Source: Micromonospora sp. WMMD961 (GTDB taxonomy: Bacteria > Actinomycetota > Actinomycetes > Mycobacteriales > Micromonosporaceae). From it: a stretch of 64,000 nt of DNA. Both the position numbers and the translations under genes were made by a program. The stretch spans positions 6,458,501 to 6,522,500 of the forward strand of contig NZ_JARUBJ010000002.1 in assembly GCF_029626145.1 (NCBI RefSeq), read 5' to 3'. Positions 51,855 through 60,377 of this stretch are shown here, one piece after another. Numbering within the stretch: the first letter of the stretch is position 1; each line of letters opens with the position of its first letter. Under the pieces are notes generated by a model. That model was given only the letters and a program-made list of their open reading frames with translations. It ran no database searches and was not told the origin of the DNA.

Positions 51855-52942
51855 TGCGCGAGGAACTGGCGGGCTTCACCATCGGGGTGACCGCCGACCG
51901 GCGGCGTGACGAGTTGGCCGCGTTGCTCGAACGGCGGGGCGCCCGGGTGGTGCTCGCACCGGCGTTGCGGATCGTGCCGCTCTCCGACGACACCGAGCTG
52001 CGCGAGGCGACCCGCGCCTGCCTCGACCAACCGCCGGACATCCTGATGGCCAACACCGGCATCGGCATGCGGGGGTGGCTGGAGGCAGCCGAGGGCTGGG
52101 GCTTGGGCGAACCGCTGCGCTCGGTGCTGGCCAGCTCGTACGTGGTGGCGCGCGGCCCGAAGGCGCGCGGCGCGATCCGTGCGGCCGGGCTGCACGACCA
52201 GTGGTCGCCGGCCTCGGAGAGCTGCGATGAGGTGGTCGACCACCTGCGCCGGCGAGGCGTGGCCGGGCAGGTGATCGCCATGCAGCTCCACGGTGAGCGG
52301 CAGCCCGACTGCACGCTCGCGCTGGAGGCGGCCGGCGCGACGGTGATCGAGGTGCCGGTCTACCGCTGGGCCCCGCCGACCGACCCGGCACCGCTGCACC
52401 GGTTGATCGACCTGATCGCCGGCCGGCTGGTGGACGCGGTGACCTTCACCTCGGCGCCGGCGGCCGAGGCACTGCTGCGGGCAGCCGGGGACCGCACCGA
52501 CGCGCTGCTCTCCGCGTTCCGCAGCGACGTGCTCGCCAGCTGCGTCGGCGCGGTGACCGCCGAGCCGTTGCTCCGGCGCGGGGTGCCGGTGAGCGCGCCG
52601 GGGCGGGCCCGGCTGGGCGCGCTGGTGCGGACCATCGTCGACGAGCTGCCCCGCAGGACCGTGACGTTCAAGGCCGGCGGGCACCTGCTCACGCTGCGCG
52701 GGCACGCCGCCGTGATCGACGGCGAGCTGCGGCCACTCGCCCCCGCGCCGATGGCGGTGTTACGGGCCCTGGCCCAGTCCCCCGGTCGGGTGCTGTCCCG
52801 CACGGCGCTGCTGCGGACGCTGCCCCGAGGCGCCGACGAGCACGCGGTGGAGATGGCCGTCGCCCGCCTGCGGGCCGGTCTGCGCGCGCCCCGGGTGGTG
52901 CAGACCGTCGTGAAACGCGGCTACCGCCTCCGGGTCGACTGA
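51854..52942 (+). CDS. nnaR: Uroporphyrinogen-III synthase with C-terminal winged helix (NnaR-like)
   Basis: A 362-residue protein from ATG 51854. The HemD domain (1-255) has FTIGVTADRRRDELAALLER and VDAVTFTSAPAAEALLRAAG. The C-terminal 100 residues form an OmpR-like winged helix (PMAVLRALAQSPGRVLSRTA, MAVARLRAGL, VVQTVVKRGYRLRV). The same fusion is known in Streptomyces as NnaR, a regulator of nitrate/nitrite genes acting with GlnR. It may also supply uroporphyrinogen III for the siroheme of NirB. It is the last gene of the operon. Confidence 0.87.
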   Translation: MREELAGFTIGVTADRRRDELAALLERRGARVVLAPALRIVPLSDDTELREATRACLDQPPDILMANTGIGMRGWLEAAEGWGLGEPLRSVLASSYVVARGPKARGAIRAAGLHDQWSPASESCDEVVDHLRRRGVAGQVIAMQLHGERQPDCTLALEAAGATVIEVPVYRWAPPTDPAPLHRLIDLIAGRLVDAVTFTSAPAAEALLRAAGDRTDALLSAFRSDVLASCVGAVTAEPLLRRGVPVSAPGRARLGALVRTIVDELPRRTVTFKAGGHLLTLRGHAAVIDGELRPLAPAPMAVLRALAQSPGRVLSRTALLRTLPRGADEHAVEMAVARLRAGLRAPRVVQTVVKRGYRLRVD

Positions 52943-52989
52943 CGCGTCGCGGCCAGCCGGTGGACACCGGCCGGCCGGGACACGACAGA

Positions 52990-53613
52990 TCAGCCGACCG
53001 GCGTGGCGAAGCCCCGCCCGTGCTCGGCCTCGAGGCGGAGCATGGCGTGCTCGACGACCGTCACCAGCACCTGCTTGACCGATTCCCGGTGCCGGGCGTC
53101 GGTCATCACCAACGGCACCTGCGGCGAGATGGCCAGCGCCTCGCGGACCTCCTCCACCTCGTACTGGGGAGCGCCGTCGAACCGGTTCAGGGCCACCACG
53201 TACGGCAGGTTGCGGTTCTCGAAGTAGTCCAGCGGGGCGAACGCGTCGGTGATCCGGCGCGTGTCGACCAGCACGGCGGCACCCACCGCACCTCGGATGA
53301 TCTCGTCCCACATGAACCAGAACCGGGTCTGACCGGGTGTACCGAAGAGGTACAGGATCAGGTCCTGGGCCATGGTGATACGGCCGAAGTCCATGGCGAC
53401 CGTGGTGGTCTCCTTGCCCGGCACCTTGGACGGGTCGTCGATGCCGACGCCCGCCGCGGTCATCAACGCCTCGGTGGTCAGCGGTGTGATCTCGGAGATC
53501 GCCCCGACCAGTGTCGTCTTGCCAACGCCGAAGCCGCCCGCGACGACGATCTTCGCGGAGACGATTCCCCGGCCCGGCCGCCCCCCAGCGGGGTCATAGC
53601 CTGCGAAGTCCAC
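52990..53613 (-). CDS. cvnD: Conservon small GTP-binding protein (CvnD)
   Basis: A 207-residue Ras-like/MglA-type protein from GTG 53613. P-loop VAGGFGVGKTTLVGAISEI, FLFGTPGQTRF-like YLFGTPGQTRFWFMWDEIIR switch region and VVALNRFDG are clear. It overlaps cvnC by 20 bases. In conservons it is the GTPase output linked to the CvnA membrane sensor. It faces the nitrate operon tail-to-tail. Confidence 0.93.
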   Translation of the reverse strand: MDFAGYDPAGGRPGRGIVSAKIVVAGGFGVGKTTLVGAISEITPLTTEALMTAAGVGIDDPSKVPGKETTTVAMDFGRITMAQDLILYLFGTPGQTRFWFMWDEIIRGAVGAAVLVDTRRITDAFAPLDYFENRNLPYVVALNRFDGAPQYEVEEVREALAISPQVPLVMTDARHRESVKQVLVTVVEHAMLRLEAEHGRGFATPVG

Positions 53614-53959
53614 TTAGCACCCTTCCAAGCAGTTCCATCCGCTCCTCGAACCCCTCGGCGGGAGCAGCAGTGTGTAACGTCAGCAGGCTCTCGGCCACCA
53701 TGTCGGCGACCAACACCCGGGCGACGCCCAGCGGCATCCGGGTGTACGCGGCGATCTCCGCCAGCGACTGTGCTCGGCCCTCACAGACCGTGGCGATGCG
53801 GTGCTTGTCATGCCCGGCGAAGCGGGACTCGGCGACCTGGGTGAGAGATGCGGTGAGGACGGCCTCGAGGGCGATGTCCTGCCGGGGCTCGGTACGACCG
53901 CGGGTGACCGCGTACGGACGTACCAGCGCCCCACGTGGGTCAACGCGCCGTTGGTCCAT
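53594..53959 (-). CDS. cvnC: DUF742 conservon protein (CvnC)
   Basis: A 121-residue protein. RRVDPRGALVRPYAVTRGRT and ESRFAGHDKHRIATVCEGRA with SLAEIAAYTRMPLGVARVLV are the DUF742 pattern, a winged-helix-like fold. It is the third conservon gene. Confidence 0.92.
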   Translation of the reverse strand: MDQRRVDPRGALVRPYAVTRGRTEPRQDIALEAVLTASLTQVAESRFAGHDKHRIATVCEGRAQSLAEIAAYTRMPLGVARVLVADMVAESLLTLHTAAPAEGFEERMELLGRVLSGLRRL

Positions 53960-54048
53960 TCCCGATCACCTCCTCGTCCCCCGTGGAGTCGGCGAAAGCC
54001 GGCTCCGGTCGTTGCTCCGGCGCACGGATCGCGCGCCGGCTTCCGGTG

Positions 54049-54456
54049 CTAGGAACGCACCGCGTCCCGCGGCAGCGGCACCAGCGCGGCACCCACCCGC
54101 TCGACCAGCAGTGCCATCTCGTAGCCCACCTGGCCCACGTCGCAGCTCCGCGCGGCCAGCACGGCCATCGACGAGCCGTCGCTGATCGACATCAGGAAGA
54201 GGTACCCGCTGTCCATCTCGATGACTGTCTGCAACACCCCGCCCGCGCTGAACATCCGGGCCGCGCCCTCGGTCAGGCTCACCACGCCAGAGGTGATCGC
54301 GGCGAGCTGGTCAGCCCGGTCCGCCGGAAGATCCCGGGAGGACGCGAGCAGCAGCCCGTCGGCGGACACCGCCACCACGTGGGCGATACCCGCCACGCTG
54401 TCGGCGAAGTTGGTGAGCAGCCAACCCATGTCCTGCATGGCAGCTGGCCTGTTCAT
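54049..54456 (-). CDS. cvnB: Roadblock/LC7 domain protein (CvnB)
   Basis: A 135-residue protein. FADSVAGIAHVVAVSADGLL and AAITSGVVSLTEGAARMFSA match the Roadblock/LC7 fold that regulates small GTPases such as CvnD. Its start overlaps the cvnA stop by 4 bases. Confidence 0.94.
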   Translation of the reverse strand: MNRPAAMQDMGWLLTNFADSVAGIAHVVAVSADGLLLASSRDLPADRADQLAAITSGVVSLTEGAARMFSAGGVLQTVIEMDSGYLFLMSISDGSSMAVLAARSCDVGQVGYEMALLVERVGAALVPLPRDAVRS

Positions 54457-57400
54457 CGGCTCTCCTTGGTCGAGGTGCTGTTCAGGTCCGTTCCGGCCGT
54501 CCGACCGCGTTGCACGCCGCGGTGGTAGGCCGACAGCAGACCGCGTACTTCATCAGGGGTCCGCCGGCTGCGGTCCCGGCCGCTCTTCGGTTCGATGCCG
54601 CCCGGCACGAGCTGTGCCTGTGGCACCCGCTTGGGCAACCCGGAGCGGGTGGTTCCGGCGGGAGCCGGCTCGGCTGCCCGACTGGCCCGGGACCAGCCCT
54701 CGTCGGCAGCCGTCCGCCAGGCCTCCGGGTCCGCCGACGGCGCGCTGGGCGCGGCCGGCCGGGCAGCCGGAGGCGGATTGTACGACGGTGGCGCCGAGGG
54801 CGGCGCGCCGAGCCCGCTCCCGGCCATGTTGCCGCCGAGCCCTCCGGTGCCCGGCGTGCTGGCACCGTCGGTGTTGGAGTTGCCCGGGGTACGGGTCGGC
54901 AGTTTCGGCCGGGCCGGCGCGGCGGCCGGCACGGCAGCGGCACTCGGCTGGGCGCCACCGCGCGTACGCGGGCCGGCGTCGACCGGAGGTGCCGTGGTCG
55001 CCGGCGGCTCGTCGAAGTTGGGCCGGGTGAAGATCGCGGTGGCGTCGTCGCCGTGCGACCGGAACCAGACCGCCTCCATCTCCCGGAAGATCGGCGCTTC
55101 GGCGGGGAAGTCCGGACGGGTGCTCACCGGTGCGGCGGGCACCGAAGGAGCGGCCGGCGGTGCCACCGCGCCGGGGCCGGCGACCGGCCCGACCGGCAGG
55201 CCGGGGGTGGTGCCGGGCCCGTCCTCGGCGTCCGGGTTCGAGCCGCGCCGGGGCAGCGGGTCGATGGTCGGGTAGGCCACGGTGGGGCTGCCCGTCGAGG
55301 CGCCCAACCCGTTGCTGTACGCCGGCCGCGCCGGCGGGAGCGGTGCGACGGGTGCCGGGGCTGCTGGGGCCGGCGGCACCGTCGAGCGCGTCCCGGCGTA
55401 GCCGCCCGCCTGCACCGCGGGAGTGGTGTCCCGCGAGTCCAGCGGGGACTGCCACTGCGCGGGTGCCGGCGCGTTGGTCCGCCACTGGTCCGGCAGCGTC
55501 GCCGCCGAGGTCGTGGCGCCGGCGAACTGCTCGGCGTGACCGGCCGGCGTGAGCGGCGCCTGCTCCACGGCCATCGGCTGACGCGGCCGGGTGAGCGCCT
55601 GGTCGCGGCCCCGGTTGCTGGGCAGCACCACCGTGGCGGCGGGCAGCGTCACCTGGGCGACGGTGCCGCCCTCCACGTTGCGGCGCAATTCCACCCGGAC
55701 GCCGTAGCGGGAGGCGAGCCGACTGACCACGGCCAGACCCATCAGCCGGAACGCGGCGACGTCGACGCTCGGCGGGGCGGCCAGGCGGCGGTTGAGCGAG
55801 TCGAGCTGCTCGTCGGTGAGGCCGAGCCCACGGTCCTCGATCTGGATCAGGACGTAGTCGCGGATCCGGCGACCGTCGGCGACCACTGTCGTGTTCGGCG
55901 GCGAGAACCGGGTGGCGTTGTCGAGAAGCTCGGCGACGAGGCGTACCACGTCGTTGACCGCGTGCGCGGCCACCGAGATGTCGGTGTCGACCGTCCCGAA
56001 CTCGATGCGGTTGTACAGCTCCACCTCGGACTGGGCGGCGCGCAGCACGTCAACCACCAGCGCGTCGTCGCGACGCGGTACGGCGGAGTCGGCACCGGCC
56101 AGGACCAGCAGGTTCTCGTCGTTGCGGCGCATTCGAGTGGCCAGGTGGTCCAGCTCGAAGAGCTGTGCGAGCCGCTTCGGGTCCTCCTCGCCACGCTCGA
56201 TCGCGTCCAGCTCGCCGATCATCCGGTCGACCAGGGTCTGACTACGACGGGCCAGGTTGAGGAACATCGCCGAGACGCTGGTACGCAGCGCGGCCTGCTC
56301 GGCCGCGACCCGTACCGCCTCGCGGTGGACGACGTTGAACGCCACCGCCACCTGACCGACCTCGTCGCGGCTGTTGAGCTGGATGGGATCCCGGACCTGG
56401 CGGACGATCTCGTCCACCCCGCCGTCGCCCACACTGCCCATGGTCTGTAGCCGCTGCACGGCGTCCGGCAGGTCGTGGTTCGCCACCGAGAGGGCGCCCT
56501 CACGCAGCCGGCGCAGCGAGTGGTTGAGCGAGCGGGCCAGCACCACGGCCAGCGACACGGCGATGATCAGGGTCAGCAGCACCAGGACCGACTCGACCAC
56601 GGCCTGTCGGATGACGTCCGAGCGGGCCTCGTCGGCCTGTTGGAGCAGCCGGTCCTGGAGTTGGACCTCGGCCCAGCGCATCAGATCGTTCACGGCGCCG
56701 ATGGCGGCCGTGGCGTCCTGCGCGGTGACCAGCGGGCGCTGCCCGACCGAGCGGGTGATGTCGGTGGCCACCCGGTCGGCCAAGCCGACCGCGTCACCGG
56801 CGACGGTGCTGTCGACGAGTGCGCGCTGCACCGGGTCGGCGGCCAGGGAGAAGGCGACCAGGGCCTCCTGCTGACTGGTCAGCGTCGCCACGAAGGAGGA
56901 GAACTGCTCGGAGTCGAGCTGGCCCGCCGTCAGCGCGGTGAAGGCGACCGCCTCCTCCTCGGCGACGGACGCCTTGGCCCGGGCGAAGGCGGCGACCGCG
57001 CGGCGGCTGTCCGCCAGGCTCTCGGAGCCGGGCAGCTGGGCCAGGCCGTCGCCGTAGGCGATCAGGTCGGTGAGGATGACGCCGTACCGGAGCACCGCCT
57101 CGGCGACCGCCATCTGCCGGCGGTCCAGCACCTCCTGGCGGGTGCCGTCCAGAGTGGCCAGGTGCTCGTCGATGACGGCCAGTCGCTCGCGTAGGGCCGC
57201 CGGCACCTCGCCGATCCGGCCCCGCTCGGCGCGGTACTCGTCCACCTGCTGCTGCGTCTGACGAACCCGCAGGTTGTACGCGTCGGCCGGCTGCTGCGGC
57301 GTGGCCAGGTAGGCCGCCGCAGCCATCCGTTCGCTCTGCAGGTCCTGCGTGAGGGCGCTGACGTCGATCGCGAGTGCCGTCAACGAGCGGGCCCGGGTGG

Positions 57401-57587
57401 CGTCGAAGGCGCCCTCTCCAACGGAGATCAGCCGGACCGTGGCCAGCGCGATCACCGCCGCCACCGGGACGACCAGGATCAGCGCCAACTTGGACCGGAT
57501 CCGGGCGTCCCGCAGTCTGGGCAACCGTCGGCTCGGACGCCGAGCGCTGTCGCCGAGCGTGGGCAGGGTCGTCGGTCCGGTGCTCAC
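54453..57587 (-). CDS. cvnA: Sensor histidine kinase-like protein with NIT-type sensor domain (CvnA)
   Basis: A 1044-residue protein. GTG 57587 (GGAGG upstream) is preferred over a longer open frame. TM1 (ALILVVPVAAVIALATVRLI) and TM2 (VVESVLVLLTLIIAVSLAVV) enclose a roughly 250-residue extracellular domain with the LQSERMAAAAYLATPQQ motif of nitrate/nitrite-sensing NIT domains. HAMP follows, then a HATPase (ELLDNATRFSPPNTTVVADG and GLGLT). No phosphoacceptor H-box is obvious. A Pro-rich tail of about 290 residues ends the protein. It heads cvnABCD. Confidence 0.9.
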   Translation of the reverse strand: MSTGPTTLPTLGDSARRPSRRLPRLRDARIRSKLALILVVPVAAVIALATVRLISVGEGAFDATRARSLTALAIDVSALTQDLQSERMAAAAYLATPQQPADAYNLRVRQTQQQVDEYRAERGRIGEVPAALRERLAVIDEHLATLDGTRQEVLDRRQMAVAEAVLRYGVILTDLIAYGDGLAQLPGSESLADSRRAVAAFARAKASVAEEEAVAFTALTAGQLDSEQFSSFVATLTSQQEALVAFSLAADPVQRALVDSTVAGDAVGLADRVATDITRSVGQRPLVTAQDATAAIGAVNDLMRWAEVQLQDRLLQQADEARSDVIRQAVVESVLVLLTLIIAVSLAVVLARSLNHSLRRLREGALSVANHDLPDAVQRLQTMGSVGDGGVDEIVRQVRDPIQLNSRDEVGQVAVAFNVVHREAVRVAAEQAALRTSVSAMFLNLARRSQTLVDRMIGELDAIERGEEDPKRLAQLFELDHLATRMRRNDENLLVLAGADSAVPRRDDALVVDVLRAAQSEVELYNRIEFGTVDTDISVAAHAVNDVVRLVAELLDNATRFSPPNTTVVADGRRIRDYVLIQIEDRGLGLTDEQLDSLNRRLAAPPSVDVAAFRLMGLAVVSRLASRYGVRVELRRNVEGGTVAQVTLPAATVVLPSNRGRDQALTRPRQPMAVEQAPLTPAGHAEQFAGATTSAATLPDQWRTNAPAPAQWQSPLDSRDTTPAVQAGGYAGTRSTVPPAPAAPAPVAPLPPARPAYSNGLGASTGSPTVAYPTIDPLPRRGSNPDAEDGPGTTPGLPVGPVAGPGAVAPPAAPSVPAAPVSTRPDFPAEAPIFREMEAVWFRSHGDDATAIFTRPNFDEPPATTAPPVDAGPRTRGGAQPSAAAVPAAAPARPKLPTRTPGNSNTDGASTPGTGGLGGNMAGSGLGAPPSAPPSYNPPPAARPAAPSAPSADPEAWRTAADEGWSRASRAAEPAPAGTTRSGLPKRVPQAQLVPGGIEPKSGRDRSRRTPDEVRGLLSAYHRGVQRGRTAGTDLNSTSTKESR

Positions 57588-58031
57588 GACATCGCCTCCG
57601 TCGTTTCTTCCCCGCCTGACCCGCCGAGCCATGCCGGGAGCGGAGGGGACCACGCGCGGCACGGCCGCGATTTCATCAGAGAAGATCGGGTTTGGGAAGC
57701 CGCAGTGAGGTAGGAAACGGTCGGACGGAGCGCATCCCGTGATCCGGGCAACTGATACCTTCATTTCCGCAAGCCCCTGAACAGGGCATGTAACTCCAGA
57801 GTGGTCACGCGTGTGTGCAAAGTGAGGTTTTGCAAACATTGCGTTACCCCAGCATGTGGGATGACCGTCCCGAAACCGCTGCCGCAGTCCGCGCTTGACC
57901 GCAGCGCCGGCCATTGGCAAGGTTTTGCAGGCTTCGCGCACACCGTACGGCAGAGGAGATCCCGCCCTCCACTGAGGACGGATTAACGGCGGTGACCGGG
58001 CAGCGCCCGCGCCCGCACCTGGAGGACTGAG
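57588..58031. promoter_or_regulatory. Divergent promoter region of cvnA and the orphan binding lipoprotein
   Basis: 444 bases with no credible gene. TGCAAA-N7-TTTGCA (57816-57834) is an inverted repeat in the AT-richest part. The 9-mer GGTTTTGCA occurs at 57826 and again at 57921. GGAGGA (58021-58026) is the RBS of the lipoprotein. The repeats may be operator sites. Confidence 0.4.
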
Positions 58032-59210
58032 TTGAGCCCCATCCGCTCCGCGACCATCGCGGCGCTCGCATCGGCCGTAGTGGCCACCACGCTCACCGGC
58101 TGCCAGTTTGGTGAAGCGGAGAAAGACACGAGTCCGATCGTGATTGCCGCCGACCTCGAACTGTCCGGCGCCGCGGCCCCGGTTGGCCGGACATACCAGC
58201 GAGCCCTCGAACTCAAGCGCGATCAGTTGAACGCCTCCGGGGCGCTCAACGACCGGAAGATCGAGCTTAAGGTGAAGGACAACCGTTCCGACTCCGCCGA
58301 GTCTCTTCGCAACATCGCGGACTTCAGCAGTGATTCCCGGGTCAGCGCCATCATCATGGGTGGTTGCAACGAATGCGCGGTCGGCGCGGTCGGGACCATC
58401 AACGAGAAGCGGATTCCCACCATTGCGCTCGCCGCTTCGGGCGCGATCACCAGCCCGGTCGCCGACCGGCGGTACGTGTTCAAGCTGGGCCCCAACGCCG
58501 CCGACAGCGCCGCCGCGCTGACCACCGAACTACGTCGCAACAACGTCCGCAAGGTGGGTGCGCTGGTCAGCGACGACGACTACGGCCGGGAGGGCATGGC
58601 CGCGCTCAAGAGCGAGTTGGACAAGGCCAACATCACGCTTCGCGAACAGAAGGTCAAAGTCACCGACACCGACGTGAACCAGCCGGTCCGGTTGCTCACG
58701 GCGAACAAGCCGGACGCGCTGGTCTTCTGGACCCCACCGGAGCAGGCGATGCTGGCCGCCACCAGCGCTCAGCAGACCACCTTCCGTGGGTCCCTCTTCT
58801 TGGACGCGGGCGCGGCCGGTGACCTCTTCCTCGGCGCAGCGGCCAAGGCCACCGAACGTGCGACGCTGATCTTCACCCAGACGATGGTGATCGACGACGT
58901 GATCGCGACCACTCCGGCCAAGGCCGCGCGGCGGCAGTGGTTCCAGGACTACACGGCACGCTTCGGCGGCTACAACGGGTCGTCGTCCTTCGCCGCGGAC
59001 GCCATCCAGCTGATCGCCGACGCGGAACTGCGGGCCGGCGGCGAAGTCGGCAAGGTGAACCGCGACGGCCTTCGGGACGTGCTCGAGACGTCACAGATGG
59101 ACGGCCTGACCGGGCCGATCCGAATGACGCCGGACAACCACAGCGGCCTGATGCCGCAGGCGCTCACCACGCTGGTGGCGCGCAACGGCCGGTGGCGGTT
59201 GGCGGGGTAA
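58032..59210 (+). CDS. Orphan ABC-type amino-acid-binding lipoprotein (Leu/amide family)
   Basis: A 392-residue protein starting with a TTG at 58032, 5 bases after GGAGGA. The signal peptide ends in the lipobox TTLTGC. The mature part is a type-1 periplasmic binding protein of the branched-chain amino acid/amide/urea group: LELSGAAAPVGRTYQRALEL, IIMGGCNECAVGAVG and KVGALVSDDDYGREGMAALK. No permease or ATPase of that transporter class lies nearby. It is divergent from the conservon, so a sensory role is possible. The ligand is unknown. Confidence 0.83.
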   Translation: MSPIRSATIAALASAVVATTLTGCQFGEAEKDTSPIVIAADLELSGAAAPVGRTYQRALELKRDQLNASGALNDRKIELKVKDNRSDSAESLRNIADFSSDSRVSAIIMGGCNECAVGAVGTINEKRIPTIALAASGAITSPVADRRYVFKLGPNAADSAAALTTELRRNNVRKVGALVSDDDYGREGMAALKSELDKANITLREQKVKVTDTDVNQPVRLLTANKPDALVFWTPPEQAMLAATSAQQTTFRGSLFLDAGAAGDLFLGAAAKATERATLIFTQTMVIDDVIATTPAKAARRQWFQDYTARFGGYNGSSSFAADAIQLIADAELRAGGEVGKVNRDGLRDVLETSQMDGLTGPIRMTPDNHSGLMPQALTTLVARNGRWRLAG

Positions 59211-59258
59211 ACGCTGGGCCTTGTGGTTCCGGCGCTTCATCGGGTGCCGGGTGGGGGG

Positions 59259-59382
59259 GGTGTGGCCGACCGCGCCCGGCTCCGGGCGGTCAGGCTTGAT
59301 CCCTCCGCCGGGCACGGTCGGCCACACCCTTCTCGCCTGCGGCCTCGACGGAACGGGCCGGCCTCCACGTGGGGGCCGGCCC
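59259..59382. terminator. Two hairpins between convergent genes
   Basis: GGTGTGGCCGACCG (59259-59272) pairs perfectly with 59315-59328 around a 42-base interior that holds a smaller CCCGG-type hairpin. A second stem GGGCCGGCC/GGCCGGCCC (59355-59363, 59374-59382) follows. They probably terminate both the lipoprotein and the permease transcripts. Confidence 0.65.
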
Positions 59383-59417
59383 TTCGTGTTACCTGGTGTG
59401 GATCTTGTCTTCGGCCG

Positions 59418-60275
59418 TCAGCGGCTGCTGGTGGTTTCGCGGACCCAGGGCAGGGCCATCCGCTCGATGAGCAGCAGCGCCGAATAGAGCAGGATGCTCA
59501 CCAGAGCCACCAGCATGATCGCCGCCCAGGCGGTGGCGGTGTCGCCGACACCGGCGTACTGCGTGATGACATAGCCGAGGCCGGTCTCGCCGGCCTGGAA
59601 CTCACCGATCACCGCGCCGATCGCGGCCAACGGCATGGCCACCTTGAGCCCGACGAAGATCTGCGGCAGCGCGGCCGGGAAGCGCACCTTGCGGAACGCC
59701 TGCCAACGGGACGCGTTCCAGGAACGCACCAGTTCGGCCAGGTCCGCCGGCGTGGTGGTGAGGCCGGTCGCGGTCGAGAGCACGATCGGGAAGAAGCAGA
59801 GCAGGAACACCATGGTCAGGATCGGCTTCTGGCCCCAGCCGAGCGCCACCACCAGCAGCGGGCCCAGCGTGATCTTCGGCACCGCGTTCACCGCGACCAG
59901 CAGCGGGGTGAACATCCGCTCGACCGTGCGGGAGCTGGCCAGCGAGAGTCCGATCAGGACACCGGCGGCCGCCGACAGGGCGAAGCCGTACACGATCTCC
60001 AGCAGGGTGTCCCACGTGTGTTCCAGCATCTGCGCGGGCTTGTCGACGAACGCGGTGAGCACGTCACCGGGCGGCGGCAGCGCCGCGGGGTGGACCAGCT
60101 CCAGCCGGGCGACCAGCCACCACGCCGCCAGAGCGACCAGGAGGCCGACCGCGGGCAGCGCCGCCCCGGCCCCGGCCCGGAGACCGGCACCTCGACCCGC
60201 GTGCCCCGTCTCGGGGCCGGCACCCGGGGACGGGGTTGCCGCCACCGCCGGGTCCGCTGACCGGACGTCGGTCAT
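59418..60275 (-). CDS. ABC transporter permease (SsuC/TauC/NrtB family)
   Basis: A 285-residue protein with about six membrane helices. MPLAAIGAVIGEFQAGETGL and the EAA-like loop LAELVRSWNASRWQAFRKVR are typical of permeases importing sulfonates, nitrate or thiamine precursors. It lies downstream of its binding protein. The ATPase is on the opposite strand across the shared promoter region. Confidence 0.9.
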   Translation of the reverse strand: MTDVRSADPAVAATPSPGAGPETGHAGRGAGLRAGAGAALPAVGLLVALAAWWLVARLELVHPAALPPPGDVLTAFVDKPAQMLEHTWDTLLEIVYGFALSAAAGVLIGLSLASSRTVERMFTPLLVAVNAVPKITLGPLLVVALGWGQKPILTMVFLLCFFPIVLSTATGLTTTPADLAELVRSWNASRWQAFRKVRFPAALPQIFVGLKVAMPLAAIGAVIGEFQAGETGLGYVITQYAGVGDTATAWAAIMLVALVSILLYSALLLIERMALPWVRETTSSR

Positions 60276-60377
60276 CTTGTCCTCCTCGAAATCCCACGGC
60301 CCCCGTGGGGCCGACGAGCGACGGGGGTACGCCCCACCGGGATCGGTGGAACGTACCCCCTGGTGACGACCGGACGA

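Noticed and set aside
57588..57941. N-terminal extension of CvnA by 118 residues
   Set aside because: It would cover the AT-rich intergenic region and lacks domain character; GTG 57587 has GGAGG upstream and leads into the first membrane helix.
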